DNA of 64,000 nt, taken from positions 1 to 64,000 of the forward strand of contig NZ_JASJPW010000007.1 in assembly GCF_030052995.1 (NCBI RefSeq), written 5' to 3'. Made by a program: the position numbers and the translations under genes. Below, piece after piece: positions 38,809-48,140 of the stretch (position 1 is its first letter; each line of letters begins with the position of its first letter). Source of the DNA: Gemmobacter sp. 24YEA27 (GTDB taxonomy: Bacteria > Pseudomonadota > Alphaproteobacteria > Rhodobacterales > Rhodobacteraceae). The notes under the pieces were generated by a model. The model searched no databases, had not been told where the DNA came from, and saw nothing but the letters and a program-made list of their open reading frames with translations.

Positions 38809-39114
38809 ATGAACCGTAAAACCGAAGACCCCGCCACTCATCCGAAGCAGAAATCACTGGGGCAAAGCCCTGAGGCCGATTTGACCAGTCAGGCTTGGGA
38901 AGCAACCAGCCCGGCAGAGCAGGCTGAAGCTGCTGTCCCTGGCGGAGATGAACTGACGCCCGAACAGAAGCGCGTCACCCCGGAGGAAGTGCGCAACCAT
39001 GCAATCGCACAGGGGACCGACGAACCCTCGATCCCGCGCGGGCGCAACCCTGACACAGCCATGTGCGAGGACCGCGACCATCCCGGCCGGGTCGACAAAG
39101 AGAACGACTGCTGA
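38809..39114 (+). CDS. Small acidic hydrophilic stress protein
   Basis: A 101-residue disordered, acidic protein (MNRKTEDPATHPKQKSLGQS to DHPGRVDKENDC). It is rich in Glu, Pro and Ala with no fold recognised. A good GAGAGG ribosome-binding site fixes the start; an earlier in-frame ATG at 38770 lies inside the promoter and is rejected. It precedes Ku by ten bases, probably one operon. Confidence 0.7.
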   Translation: MNRKTEDPATHPKQKSLGQSPEADLTSQAWEATSPAEQAEAAVPGGDELTPEQKRVTPEEVRNHAIAQGTDEPSIPRGRNPDTAMCEDRDHPGRVDKENDC

Positions 39115-39124
39115 GGAGTGACGC

Positions 39125-39922
39125 ATGGCACCCCGGCCGTTCTGGAAAGGCTATCTGAAACTCTCGCTGGTCAATTGCCCGGTGACCATGGCCCCAGCGA
39201 CCAGCGAGGCCGAAAAGGTGCGCTTTCACACGATGAATTCCAAAACCGGCAACCGTGTGGTCAGCCGGTATGTCGACAGTGTCAGCGGCAAGCCAGTGCG
39301 CGACGAGGATGAGGTCAAGGGCTATGCCCGGGGTGAAGACGATTACGTCATCCTTGAGGATGACGAGATCGATCAGGTCGCGCTGGAAAGCACACGCACC
39401 ATCGACATCGACATGTTTGTCCCTGCCGATACCATCGGATGGATCTGGTATGATACGCCGCACTACCTCTCGCCGGCGGATCGGGTGGGCGAGGAGGCGT
39501 TTTCCGTCATCCGCGCCGCCATGGCCGATACCGGAACGGTCGGCATCGCAAGGCTGGTCCTTTATCGCCGCGAACGCGCTGTGATGCTGGAGCCGCGCGG
39601 CAATGGCATCGTGGTCTGGACCCTGCGCTATGGCGATGAGGTGCGCGGCGCGGCGGAATATTTCGGCAAGGTCGAGGACAAGAAGCCCGATCCCAAACTG
39701 ATGACGCTGGTCAAGCATCTGATAGATGAGCGCAAAAAACCCTGGTCGCCTGACATGGCGTCCGACCCTGTCCAGGCGCGGCTACTTGATCTGATCGCCG
39801 CGAAGAAAAGGGGCCGCAAGCGTGTGCCCAAGGCGAAGGCTGAACCTGCGGCCAAGGACAACGTCGTCAGCATCATGGATGCGCTGAAACGCAGCCTTGC
39901 CGCAGAGAAGAAGGGCAAATAG
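39125..39922 (+). CDS. ku: Ku DNA end-binding protein (first copy)
   Basis: A 265-residue bacterial Ku that homodimerises on double-strand break ends and recruits LigD. MAPRPFWKGYLKLSLVNCPV is the typical start; VRFHTMNSKTGNRVVSRYVD, KGYARGEDDYVILEDDEIDQ and GIARLVLYRRERAVMLEPRG follow in family order. The basic tail (KKRGRKRVPKAKAEPAAKD) is the DNA- or LigD-interacting extension. It is in the operon with the small protein under a stress promoter. Its stop is immediately adjacent to the convergent ligD stop. Confidence 0.96.
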   Translation: MAPRPFWKGYLKLSLVNCPVTMAPATSEAEKVRFHTMNSKTGNRVVSRYVDSVSGKPVRDEDEVKGYARGEDDYVILEDDEIDQVALESTRTIDIDMFVPADTIGWIWYDTPHYLSPADRVGEEAFSVIRAAMADTGTVGIARLVLYRRERAVMLEPRGNGIVVWTLRYGDEVRGAAEYFGKVEDKKPDPKLMTLVKHLIDERKKPWSPDMASDPVQARLLDLIAAKKRGRKRVPKAKAEPAAKDNVVSIMDALKRSLAAEKKGK

Positions 39923-42444
39923 CTATCGCGCCTTGACTTTCATCGGCGCGGCTGACTTGCGAAACCCCTCCCACGGATCGCCTGTCATCGCGGCCAGTCG
40001 GGCAGGCAGATTGGTCAGGGTGAAATGCGCCGGGCCGATTTCCGGCCCAAGCTCTTGCCACTCCAACGGAGTCGACACCGCCGCCCGCGCCGCGCGCGGG
40101 TAGAATAGGCCGCTACCGCCGTCGCACCGCGTTGATTACGCAAATAGTCGATCAGAATGCGCCCCTTGCGCCTGGCCTTCGCAACTGTTGCCACATAGTC
40201 GCCGGGGGCATCGGAGGCCATCGCCTGCGCAACACCCTTGGTGAACGCCTTCACCTCGGGCCATGTGGCATGGGGTTTGATCGGCGCCACGACATGCAAC
40301 CCCTTGCCGCCCGAGGTCTTGACGAATGCCGTTAGCCCGGCCTCGGTCAGCCGCTGGCGCACCTCATGCGCTGCTGCGATCACACGCGGCCACTCCACAC
40401 CCTCGCCCGGATCCAGATCCATAGTGATTATGTCGGGCCGCTCTGAATCCTCAAGCGAAGCCCCCCAGGGGTGGATCTCCAGCGCCGCCGATTGCACCAG
40501 CCCGATCAGACCATCCAGACTGTCGATGCTGATCAGCGGATCACCTGGGTCCTTCGGGTCTTCGACCAGCAGTATATTGCTGTTCATCCCCTTCCAGGCG
40601 TGTTTCTGAAAGAAACTCTGGCCGCTGATCCCTTCGGGGCACCGCAAGAGCGCCAGGGGGCGATTGACCACAAAAGGCGCGATCTGCCGCCAGACCTGAG
40701 TGTAGTAATCCGCCAGACCCTCTTTGGTGATCCCCTCGTCCGGCCAGTAGATCCGGTCGGGATGCGTCAGTTTGAAATTGGGGCGCGGCGCGGCTTTGGC
40801 CGGTTTCGCCACGGCGGTCGCAGCCTCACTGCGGATCTCAGAGGCGGGCTTGTCCTCGCGCAAGCCCCGGAACGACGCATGGCGCAGATGGCCATCCGCC
40901 GTCCAGGCGCGGAATTCGACCTCGGCCACAAGTTCGGGCCGCAAGTAGCGCACCTGCTGCGCCTGTTCCGCCGTCAAAGGGGCCGCAAAGGGGCTGTCTT
41001 CGCTGCGGATCCTCTCCAGCCGCCGGAACAGATCCTGCGCCATGCGGGCCGAAAACCCGGTGCCCACGCGGCCAACATGGATCAGATCATTCCCCTCATA
41101 CACACCGAGGACCAGCGAGCCGATGGCGTTTGGCGACGCGGTCGAGGGCATATAGCCGCCGATGACGAATTCCTGCCGGGCCGAGCATTTGGATTTGATC
41201 CAGGCCTTGCCGCGTCCCTGCCGGTAAGGCGAGTCGCGCAGTTTGGACACGATCCCTTCAAGACTCAGGCGGCAGGCATGTCGCAAAACCGTCGCGCCGC
41301 TTTCCTCGAAGTGGCTGCTGTAGCGCAACGGGCCGCCTGATGTGGCCAGAAGGTGCTCCAGTATCTCTTTACGCTGCACCAGCGGCAGCCCGCGGAGATC
41401 GTGACCATCCAGATGCAGAAGGTCAAAGCCGTAGAACAGAAATCGGTCCTCGCGCCCCTCGCTCAGATCTGCCTGAAGGGCGGAAAAATCCGAGGCGCCA
41501 TTGCCGCTTTCGACCACCATCTCGCCGTCAATCAATGCGGTGCCGACGGGAAGGTCGCGCAAGGCCGTCGGCACCTGTTTGCCGAAGCGGTCGGTCCAGT
41601 CCAGCCCGCTGCGGGTCAGAAGTTTGACTTGCCCGACGTCAATCCAGGCTTGCAGTCGATAGCCGTCGAACTTGATCTCATGCAGCCAACGATCCCCCTT
41701 CGGCGCAGCGGGGGCAAGCGTCGCCAGCATCGGCGGAATGAAATCCGGCAGAGGTTCCTTCTTTGCGGCCCTGATCGTCGCGGGATCGGGCAGCCGAGTT
41801 TCGGTTTCGTCGAGTTCTGCGGATTCGGCCTTTGCGCGGGTCTTCCGGGGTGTCCCGTCTTTCGCAGGCTGACCTGACACATCGCCTGCGATTTCGGAGA
41901 GGTCGCGACCGGTTTTGACCGACAGTGGCAGCTCTTCCAGGATGTCGGGTGCATCGCCCGGTCGGGCGACCTCATCATCCGCCTTGATCAGCAGCCAGTT
42001 CTCCCGCTTTTCGCCCGGCTTGCCCTGCATCCGGATCAGATGCCAGCGGCCCTGCAACTTCTCGCCCGACAGTTCGAATTCCAGATGTCCCTTGGCATAG
42101 CCCCTGGCTGCATCACCGATAGGGGACCACGTGCCACGGTCCCACAGGAGCACGGTGCCGCCGCCATATTCACCCTTGGGAATGGTGCCTTCGAACGCGC
42201 CATAGGCCAGCGGGTGATCCTCGACATGCACTGCCAGCCGCTTTTCCCCTGCTACCAGACTGGGTCCGCGCGTCACCGCCCAACTGCGCAGCACACCGTC
42301 CATTTCCAGCCGGAGATCATAGTGCAGGCGGCGCGCCGCGTGTTTCTGGATGACAAAACTGTCGCCGCGTTTGCGTCCCTTTTTGCCCTTTGGCTCGGAG
42401 GTAGCGGTGAAGTCACGCTTTTGGTGGTAGTGTTCCAGCGCCAT
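39923..42444 (-). pseudogene. ligD: DNA ligase D (LigD), one late frameshift
   Basis: The multifunctional end-joining ligase, about 840 residues when repaired. Order: 3'-phosphoesterase domain (30-160, FVIQKHAARRLHYDLRLEMD with His41, VEDHPLAYGAFEGTIPKGEY), ATP-dependent ligase with the nucleotidyl Lys258 in HEIKFDGYRLQAW, then the polymerase/primase domain (from about 545, KLTHPDRIYWPDEGITKEGL, ITMDLDPGEGVEWPRV with catalytic Asp pair). Near 40090, within a CG-rich stretch, the frame is lost after AAYSTRARRG; the other frame reads TPLEWQELGPEIGPAHFTL and ends MKVKAR at 39923. Only the last 55 or so residues are affected, so activity may be retained or the shift is an error. Confidence 0.93.
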
Positions 42445-42447
42445 GGC

Positions 42448-43296
42448 TTAACCCGCCTTGCGCTTTGCACCGGGCTTTACAGTCGACTTGGCGCGCGGCT
42501 TTCGGGCGGGGCCGGGCTTGCCGTCCAGTTTTGTGCTTTCGCGCAGCGCCTCCAGCAGATCGACCACCTTGCCGCGCGCCTCGGTTGCGCGCGGTTTGAT
42601 CTTGCGGCCCTCGATCTTGGCCTTGACCAGTCCCTCCAGCTCGGCCTCGTATCGGTCATCAAACGCGGCAGGGTCGAATGTGCCCATCTTGGTCTGGATG
42701 ATGTGGCGGGCCAGGTCCAGCATCTCGCCCGCGATCCTGGGGGCAGGAATGTCCTTGAAGGCAGCCTCTACTGAGCGGACTTCATAATCAAAGTTCAGCG
42801 TGGTCGCGACCAGCCCTTGCCCATCAGCACGGATCAGCACCGTCCGCATCCGCCGGAACAACACCGTACGCGCGATGGCGGCGACTTTCTTTGCCGCCAG
42901 ACCGTCACGGATCAGACCGAACGCTTCCATGCCCGAATGATCAGCGGGCGCCAGATAATACGGCTTGTCGAAATAGACATCATCCACCTCTCCACAGGGC
43001 AGAAAGGCTTCGATCGCCAGCACCTTGTCGCTGTCGGGAACCGCGGCTGCGATGTCTTCGGGGTCAAGCAGCACATGCTCTCCGTCCGAGACCTCGTAGC
43101 CCTTGACCTGATCGTTCCGATCCACGGGCTCGCCAGTTTCGGCATCGACAAATTCCCGCCGCACCCGGTTGCCGGTGGCGCGGTTTATCGTGTGGAAGGC
43201 GATCCTGTCCGAGGTGGAGGCCGCCGTATAAAGCGCCACCGGGCAGGCCAGCTCGGCAATCTTCAGCGTACCTTTCCAATTCGCGCGTGGGGCCAT
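42448..43296 (-). CDS. ku: Ku DNA end-binding protein (second copy)
   Basis: A 282-residue Ku, divergent from the copy at 39125. MAPRANWKGTLKIAELACPV, IAFHTINRATGNRVRREFVD, KGYEVSDGEHVLLDPEDIAA and AIARTVLFRRMRTVLIRADG are in the same positions, with a Lys/Arg/Pro/Ala-rich tail. It ends three bases before the ligD start, so ku2-ligD form an operon. A sigma-EcfG-type promoter (43330-43354) lies 34 bases upstream. Two Ku proteins in one organism can form heterodimers or act under different conditions in rhizobia. Confidence 0.95.
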   Translation of the reverse strand: MAPRANWKGTLKIAELACPVALYTAASTSDRIAFHTINRATGNRVRREFVDAETGEPVDRNDQVKGYEVSDGEHVLLDPEDIAAAVPDSDKVLAIEAFLPCGEVDDVYFDKPYYLAPADHSGMEAFGLIRDGLAAKKVAAIARTVLFRRMRTVLIRADGQGLVATTLNFDYEVRSVEAAFKDIPAPRIAGEMLDLARHIIQTKMGTFDPAAFDDRYEAELEGLVKAKIEGRKIKPRATEARGKVVDLLEALRESTKLDGKPGPARKPRAKSTVKPGAKRKAG

Positions 43297-43329
43297 GGGA
43301 CATCACCTCCAGTTCGGGTTCCTTTGCAT

Positions 43330-43354
43330 AACCGGCGATGCGACAGATCGTTCC
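43330..43354 (-). promoter_or_regulatory. Sigma-EcfG-type promoter of ku2-ligD
   Basis: On the minus strand GGAAC (43354-43350), 17 bases, GTT (43332-43330), 34 bases before the Ku2 start. It is paired back to back with the next promoter. Confidence 0.72.
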
Positions 43355-43371
43355 GGGCGAACGGCAGGTCA

Positions 43372-43396
43372 GGAACATGTTCAGTCGCCAGGGGTT
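43372..43396 (+). promoter_or_regulatory. Sigma-EcfG-type promoter of small membrane protein
   Basis: GGAAC (43372-43376), 17 bases, GTT (43394-43396), 29 bases before the start at 43425. It is divergent from the Ku2 promoter only 18 bases away, a compact bidirectional stress-control region. Confidence 0.75.
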
Positions 43397-43424
43397 CGAT
43401 CCGGGAGCTGAAGGAGAATGAGCT

Positions 43425-43715
43425 ATGAAAGACCCAGTGACCTCCGCCAAACTTCGTGACGAGATCGACCACGGTCAGGCTGGAGACAAAGTGTCGTTTC
43501 CGGATCCCGCAGCAGCGCCTCTCGGAACCGATGACGAAGCTGCCGGCCACCCGCCAACACCCGAACAGATCGCAATGGCACGCAGACATGAGGTAAAAGA
43601 AGAACCGACGCCGCGACCGGAGCTGGACGGCTGGACCGGAAATGGCGGCGTTAAGCTCCTCCTCGGAGCTGCGATCCTGCTTGCCGCCGTCCTGGGCTAT
43701 TATCTCAGCCGTTAA
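43425..43715 (+). CDS. Small tail-anchored stress protein
   Basis: A 96-residue protein: a hydrophilic, acidic N-terminal 70 residues (AGDKVSFPDPAAAPLGTDDE, ATPRP-type Pro-rich stretch) and one C-terminal membrane helix (VKLLLGAAILLAAVLGYYLS). A strong AAGGAG ribosome-binding site precedes the ATG. Monocistronic under a sigma-EcfG-type promoter. No known function. Confidence 0.75.
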   Translation: MKDPVTSAKLRDEIDHGQAGDKVSFPDPAAAPLGTDDEAAGHPPTPEQIAMARRHEVKEEPTPRPELDGWTGNGGVKLLLGAAILLAAVLGYYLSR

Positions 43716-43788
43716 AGCCGCTGAGGAACCTCAGACCACTATTTGAACGACCGAGCGGGGCTTCCAGACGCGACGGATACCAAAGGGA

Positions 43789-44148
43789 TCAGTAGTTTCC
43801 GGGAGGATCGCTGGCCGGGAACGACTCGTCGCTCTCTTCATCCACCTTGTCCCATTTTTTGGGTGGCATCAGCATTTCCTTGCGCCCGGCTACCCTGACA
43901 TAATCATCAGGCACATCCGCAGCCTTACCTGCATTCTCTTCAGGCTGGGTCGCGTCATTGACATGCCGCAAGGGCTGATCCTCGCGTTGACCCTGAGCCG
44001 TAGAGGCATCAGGCTCATTCAGTGAAGCCGCGGCCTGTTTCAAGTGATGCTCTTCACCAGCGTCAACCTTCACCCCCGGGTCCGAAGGGCCCTTCGGATC
44101 TTTAAACGATGCTGCATTTTCCTTCGCGGGGATCTTCTTTTCCACCAT
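43789..44148 (-). CDS. Small hydrophilic protein with ESFPASDPPGNY tail
   Basis: About 119 residues, almost wholly disordered (MVEKKIPAKENAASFKDPKG, SLNEPDASTAQGQREDQPLR). The C-terminus DKVDEESDESFPASDPPGNY carries the ESFPASDPP motif that recurs in small stress-related alphaproteobacterial proteins; function unknown. The start at 44148 is preferred over an upstream ATG (44244), which would put the promoter inside the gene. A sigma-EcfG-type promoter lies 35 bases upstream. Confidence 0.75.
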   Translation of the reverse strand: MVEKKIPAKENAASFKDPKGPSDPGVKVDAGEEHHLKQAAASLNEPDASTAQGQREDQPLRHVNDATQPEENAGKAADVPDDYVRVAGRKEMLMPPKKWDKVDEESDESFPASDPPGNY

Positions 44149-44182
44149 CTGGCTATCTCCTCTGCAGACGTGCGTTAAGTGC

Positions 44183-44207
44183 AACCTGCAGAGCAATACG
44201 ATGTTCC
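44183..44207 (-). promoter_or_regulatory. Sigma-EcfG-type promoter of ESFPASDPP protein
   Basis: On the minus strand GGAAC (44207-44203), 17 bases, GTT (44185-44183), 35 bases before the start at 44148. Confidence 0.72.
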
Positions 44208-44336
44208 GCTCCAGCGAATATGAAGAGCGAGGCGTTGACCGCACTCCTGCGTGACTGTCACTTGACTACAGCAACCGATCCCGCCGGTCAGGCGCCGGGT
44301 CGGTGCCTGATGCCGCCGGAAGTTGCTGCTGCGGGG

Positions 44337-45450
44337 TCAGTCGATGGCAGGCTCGTCTCCGGGTTTCGGATGCGCGATCAGGCGGCTGCTGTTCTGGCCG
44401 CGCAGGTAGGTCCAGAGCCAGTTCCATGCGACAGCGGCCCGGCTCCTGGTGCCGATCAGGAAGAAGATATGCGCGATACCCCAGATCCACCAGGCAAGTG
44501 CGCCTTTCAGGCGAAGCATCCCGATTTTTACCACCCCCGCGCGCTTGCCGATGGTTGCCAGATCACCCTGATGGCGATAGCGGAAAGGCTCGGTCGTGGC
44601 CTGGCCGGACAGCCGCGCGCGAATGAGACGGGCGACGTGACTGCCCTGTTGCTTTGCGGCTGGCGCGATTCCAGGGACCGGATCGCCATTCTCTTGCAGC
44701 ACCGCAGCGGTATCGCCAATTACGAAGATCTCAGGCCTGCCTGCAACCGTCAGGTCAGACTGCACAGGCACCCTGCCCGCCCGGTCGCCCTTCACCCCCA
44801 GCCATTTGGCGGCCGGTGACGCCGCGACGCCCGCTGCCCAGATCAGCGTCCGGCATGGCAGAAAGTCATCGCCCAGCTGGACGCCTTCTTCGGTGCAATC
44901 CGTCACGGGGGCACCAAAGCGCAACTCCACCCCCCGCCGTTCCAGCGCGCGGGCCGCATAATCTGAAAGATCTTCGGGGAAGGACGAGAGTATCCTTTTA
45001 CCCGCTTCGATCAGAACGACTCGGGTCTGGCGTGTGTCGATGTTGCGGAACTCATTGCGGATCATATTGCGGGCCAGATCCGCCAGAATGCCCGCCAGTT
45101 CCACCCCGGTCGGCCCCCCCCGATCACGGCAAAGGTCATCAACGCATGCCTTATCTCCGGATCGGCTTCGCGTTCTGCCCGCTCGAAGGCCAGCAGGATA
45201 CGGTTGCGGATCCGTGTCGCATCTTCGATGGTCTTCAACTCGGGCGCATGGGGCGCCCATTCCGGATGGCCGAACCATGAATGGGTGGCACCGGTGGCGA
45301 TCACCAGGGTGTCATAGCCAATCGCCGCCCCGTCATCGGTGATCACCACCCGGCGGTCGAGATCGATACCAGCGACCCGCGCCAGCAAGGTCGTCACATC
45401 CGGCCGCCTTTCCATAAGGCTGCGGATCGGCGTTGTTGCAGAACTCCTCA
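44337..45450 (-). pseudogene. Type II NADH dehydrogenase-like, truncated and frameshifted
   Basis: A membrane-associated FAD enzyme that oxidises NADH and reduces quinone. Readable parts: PDVTTLLARVAGIDLDRRVV, YDTLVIATGATHSWFGHPEW, then across a frame break near 45120 (a C-run) GGPTGVELAGILADLARNMI, VVLIEAGKRILSSFPEDLSD, EIFVIGDTAAVLQENGDPVP and the C-terminal membrane-binding KGALAWWIWGIAHIFFLIGT. The first 50 or so residues, which would hold the first FAD loop, are missing because an IS5 element joins near 45455. It is therefore truly disrupted. Confidence 0.88.
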
Positions 45451-45454
45451 GCGA

Positions 45455-46250
45455 GCAGGATTCACACTTTGAACCCATGGGTTTAAAGAGCTGGGATGAC
45501 CAAGCCTGAACCCGCCCGCTACCGCACGACCAACTGGAAGTCCTACAACAGGGCGCTGAAGCAGCGTGGTTCTTTGCTGATCTGGCTGGACAAAGAGATG
45601 TCGTGGCGCGGTCCCCGGACCGGGGGTAACGGTCGGCCTGCAGTCTTCAGCGATGCGGCCATTCAGTTCTGCCTCATGGTGAAGGTCCTGTTCGGGCTTC
45701 CGCTCCGACAAACGACCGGGATGGTGGAGAGTATTCTGTCGATGGCTGGCCTCGACTGGCCGGTGCCGGACTTTTCGACCCTGAGCCGCCGACAGAAACG
45801 CATCACGGTGCAGATATCGAACCGCCGTGCGTCCGGTCCTCTCAACCTGCTGGTGGACAGCACAGGGATCAAGTTCCTCGGCGATGGAGAATGGCTCGCG
45901 CGCAAGCATCCCTCTCCGCTGCAACGGCCGCGCGTGGAAAGAGGATTGCCCTGCTGCCCGCGTCCGAAACGACATCCTGCACGAAACACGACGCCCCGGA
46001 CGCGCCAAGTGGAAGCGATCAGCCGGCTGCCATGTCCGAAGTCGGGTCGAGGCGCGGATGAACTGCCTCAAGGCCTTTGGCCAGCGCATCGCCTCACGCG
46101 ACCCAGATCGGCAAACCGCAGAGATCCAGATCCGCATTGTGTCGCAGGTCCTCTCGAACCAGTGGCGTTCACCTGCTCCGCATGAACAAGTATAATGCTC
46201 GCGGCACCGCCGAGATCATTGCCGTGGGCTGAACGTCACGCGGGAAAGGC
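45455..46250 (+). mobile_element. IS5-family element with internal deletion
   Basis: The left part reads MTKPEPARYRTTNWKSYNRA, GLPLRQTTGMVESILSMAGL and LLVDSTGIKFLGDGEWLARK (first Asp). Directly after KH the sequence jumps to NGRAWKEDCPAARVRND and SRVEARMNCLKAFGQRIASR in other frames, so about 250 bases containing the second Asp have been lost. The right boundary is uncertain. The insertion truncates the NADH-dehydrogenase gene. Not autonomous. Confidence 0.8.
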
Positions 46251-46273
46251 AGAGATCCGCTTCCAGCCGATTA

Positions 46274-47113
46274 GGTTCAGGACCCATTGATTTCCGGTTC
46301 TGTGCGTGATTCAGGCTCTGCAAGGAGACTGACCGATGAGCAATCTTTACTGGCTTTCCGAGGCGCAGATGGCGCGCTTGCAGCCGTTTTTCCCCAATAG
46401 CCATGGCAAGGCGCGCGTTGATGACCTCCGTGTCCTTAGCGGCATAATCTTCATCAATCGCAATGGGTTGCGGTGGTGCGATGCGCCGAAGGAATACGGA
46501 CCAGCCAAGACCCTCTACAACCGTTGGAAGCGTTGGAGTGACAGCGGGGTCTTCGCCCGGATCATGGTCGGCCTGGCCGCTGAGAGCGCCGAGCACAAGA
46601 CCATCATGATTGACGCGACCTACCTCAAGGCGCACCGCACGGCGTCGAGCCTGCGGGTGAAAAAGGGGGGCGCGGGCGTCAGATCGGGCGAACCAAAGGT
46701 GGCATAAACACGAAGCTGCACGCCGTTACCGATGCGAAGGGGCGGCCGATCGGGTTCTTCATGTCGGCCGGCCAGGTCAGCGATTACACCGGCGCAGCGG
46801 CTCTGCTGAGCAGCCTGCCGAAGGCGGACTGGCTGCTGGCCGATAGAGGTTATGACGCTGATTGGTTCAGAGAAGCATTGAAAGACAAGGGGATAAAAGC
46901 ATGCATCCCCGGCAGGAAGTCCCGTAAAAAGGCCGTCAAATATGACAAGAGACGCTACAAACGGCGCAACCGCATAGAGATCATGTTCGGGCGCCTGAAA
47001 GACTGGAGACGCGTCGCCACGCGGTACGACAGGTGCCCGGAAACCTTCTTCTCCGCGATCATGCTCGCTGCGACCGTCCTCTTCTGGCTATGAAACTCAA
47101 TGAGTCTGGAGCC
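46274..47113 (+). mobile_element. Complete IS427-type (IS5 family) element
   Basis: Terminal repeats GGTTCAGGACCCATTGATTT (46274) and, inverted, AAACTCAATGAGTCTGGAGCC (ending 47113). A TA dinucleotide lies on both sides, fitting the usual target duplication. It is 840 bases with the two-frame transposase below. A fragment of a close relative lies at 5567-5893. Confidence 0.9.
46336..47093 (+). CDS. IS427-type transposase, two frames joined by -1 frameshift
   Basis: Frame A (46336-46707) encodes MSNLYWLSEAQMARLQPFFP, the DNA-binding part and the first catalytic Asp in IMIDATYLKAHRTASS. Frame B (to 47093) continues GGINTKLHAVTDAKGRPIGF, LLADRGYDADWFREALKDKG (second Asp) and RRNRIEIMFGRLKDWRRVAT (Glu), ending ATVLFWL. 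The frames meet at AAAAAGGGGGGC near 46665, where a -1 slip would give the full enzyme, as known for this IS group. All catalytic residues are present, so it is probably active. Confidence 0.88.
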
Positions 47114-47206
47114 TACGATCCTTGCCATAATTATGAGCAGGGAGGCCGCGCGGGGATGTCCCGGGCGGCTAAAATCCGCCTGTGACGGCCGCATCAGGAC
47201 TGATGC

Positions 47207-48001
47207 TTATCCCGTCATCAACATGCTTTCCCCGGAACTGAAGAAGTTGCGCACAATCGGGTCGAGATTGCTGCCATCGACCCGAAAAAGCCCACATTGC
47301 GCCATGGCCTCGCGCAGCGAGTGCGTTATTCGCAATCGCCGGATGATCAGCCGCGATGCAAAGGGCCCGCGATGCGGATGCCAGCCGATCCCGGACGCCA
47401 TGCCGGTCAGGTAATTGGCCTGATGGCGATGCGCGGCATAGAGAATTGTCTGGCCAAACCCATCCACCGGGCCGCGCGCATGTTCCAGAATGAAGATCCG
47501 GTCGCCGCGCAGCACAGCATGGCCGTCAAAGCGCGACCGGGTGATCCTGCCGTAATCAGGATTCTCGACACGCCCGACATAGCGGGTCAACACCCGATGA
47601 TCGCGCTCATAAAGCTGCAAGAGGCCGCATTGCACCTGCCCGGGCCATGACGGGGTCAGGAAATAGTAATGATAGAAGCCCAGATAGTTCCGCAGCGATG
47701 CCAGTTCGCCCGGCTCGGGGCGCAGGGCGGCGGCGAAAGAGGATTGCGGATCGAGGCCAGGCCCGCTGCGCGAATCCTCAAGACGGGGCGAGAGGAGTTC
47801 CTTTTCGCTCAGCGCGAAATAGGCCGCGATACGGCGCAGGTTATGCGCCGAGGGCATGGCGGAGCCGGTAAGATAGCGGTCAAATTGCTGCCGGTTGATG
47901 CCGATTTCGCGGCAGATCAGCGAGACTGACACCCTTGTTGCACAGAGATTTCGCAAATTACGGGAAAAATTTTCGCCGATGCGCGCTGACAGCACGGACA
48001 T
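47207..48001 (-). CDS. XRE-family transcriptional regulator
   Basis: A 264-residue regulator. The N-terminal helix-turn-helix (RVSVSLICREIGINRQQFDR, YLTGSAMPSAHNLRRIAAYF, about 22-62) precedes a ligand-type C-terminal domain of about 180 residues (YYFLTPSWPGQVQCGLLQLY). The start at 48001 (MSVLSARIGENF) is preferred to upstream Mets that lie within the divergent promoter region. It is transcribed away from the hydrolase-transporter operon across 140 bases and probably controls it; the inducer is unknown. Confidence 0.85.
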   Translation of the reverse strand: MSVLSARIGENFSRNLRNLCATRVSVSLICREIGINRQQFDRYLTGSAMPSAHNLRRIAAYFALSEKELLSPRLEDSRSGPGLDPQSSFAAALRPEPGELASLRNYLGFYHYYFLTPSWPGQVQCGLLQLYERDHRVLTRYVGRVENPDYGRITRSRFDGHAVLRGDRIFILEHARGPVDGFGQTILYAAHRHQANYLTGMASGIGWHPHRGPFASRLIIRRLRITHSLREAMAQCGLFRVDGSNLDPIVRNFFSSGESMLMTG

Positions 48002-48140
48002 TTTACGCTCCTTTGCATCTGTTCGCGTAAACCAGCACAAATTGATACAAATCCGCGCAATTGGCAAGAAGTCCTCAACCCTCATTCTGCGCGGCAGTGC
48101 TTCGCTGCGAGGCCAGAATAACCAGGGAAGAGTGCCGGGC

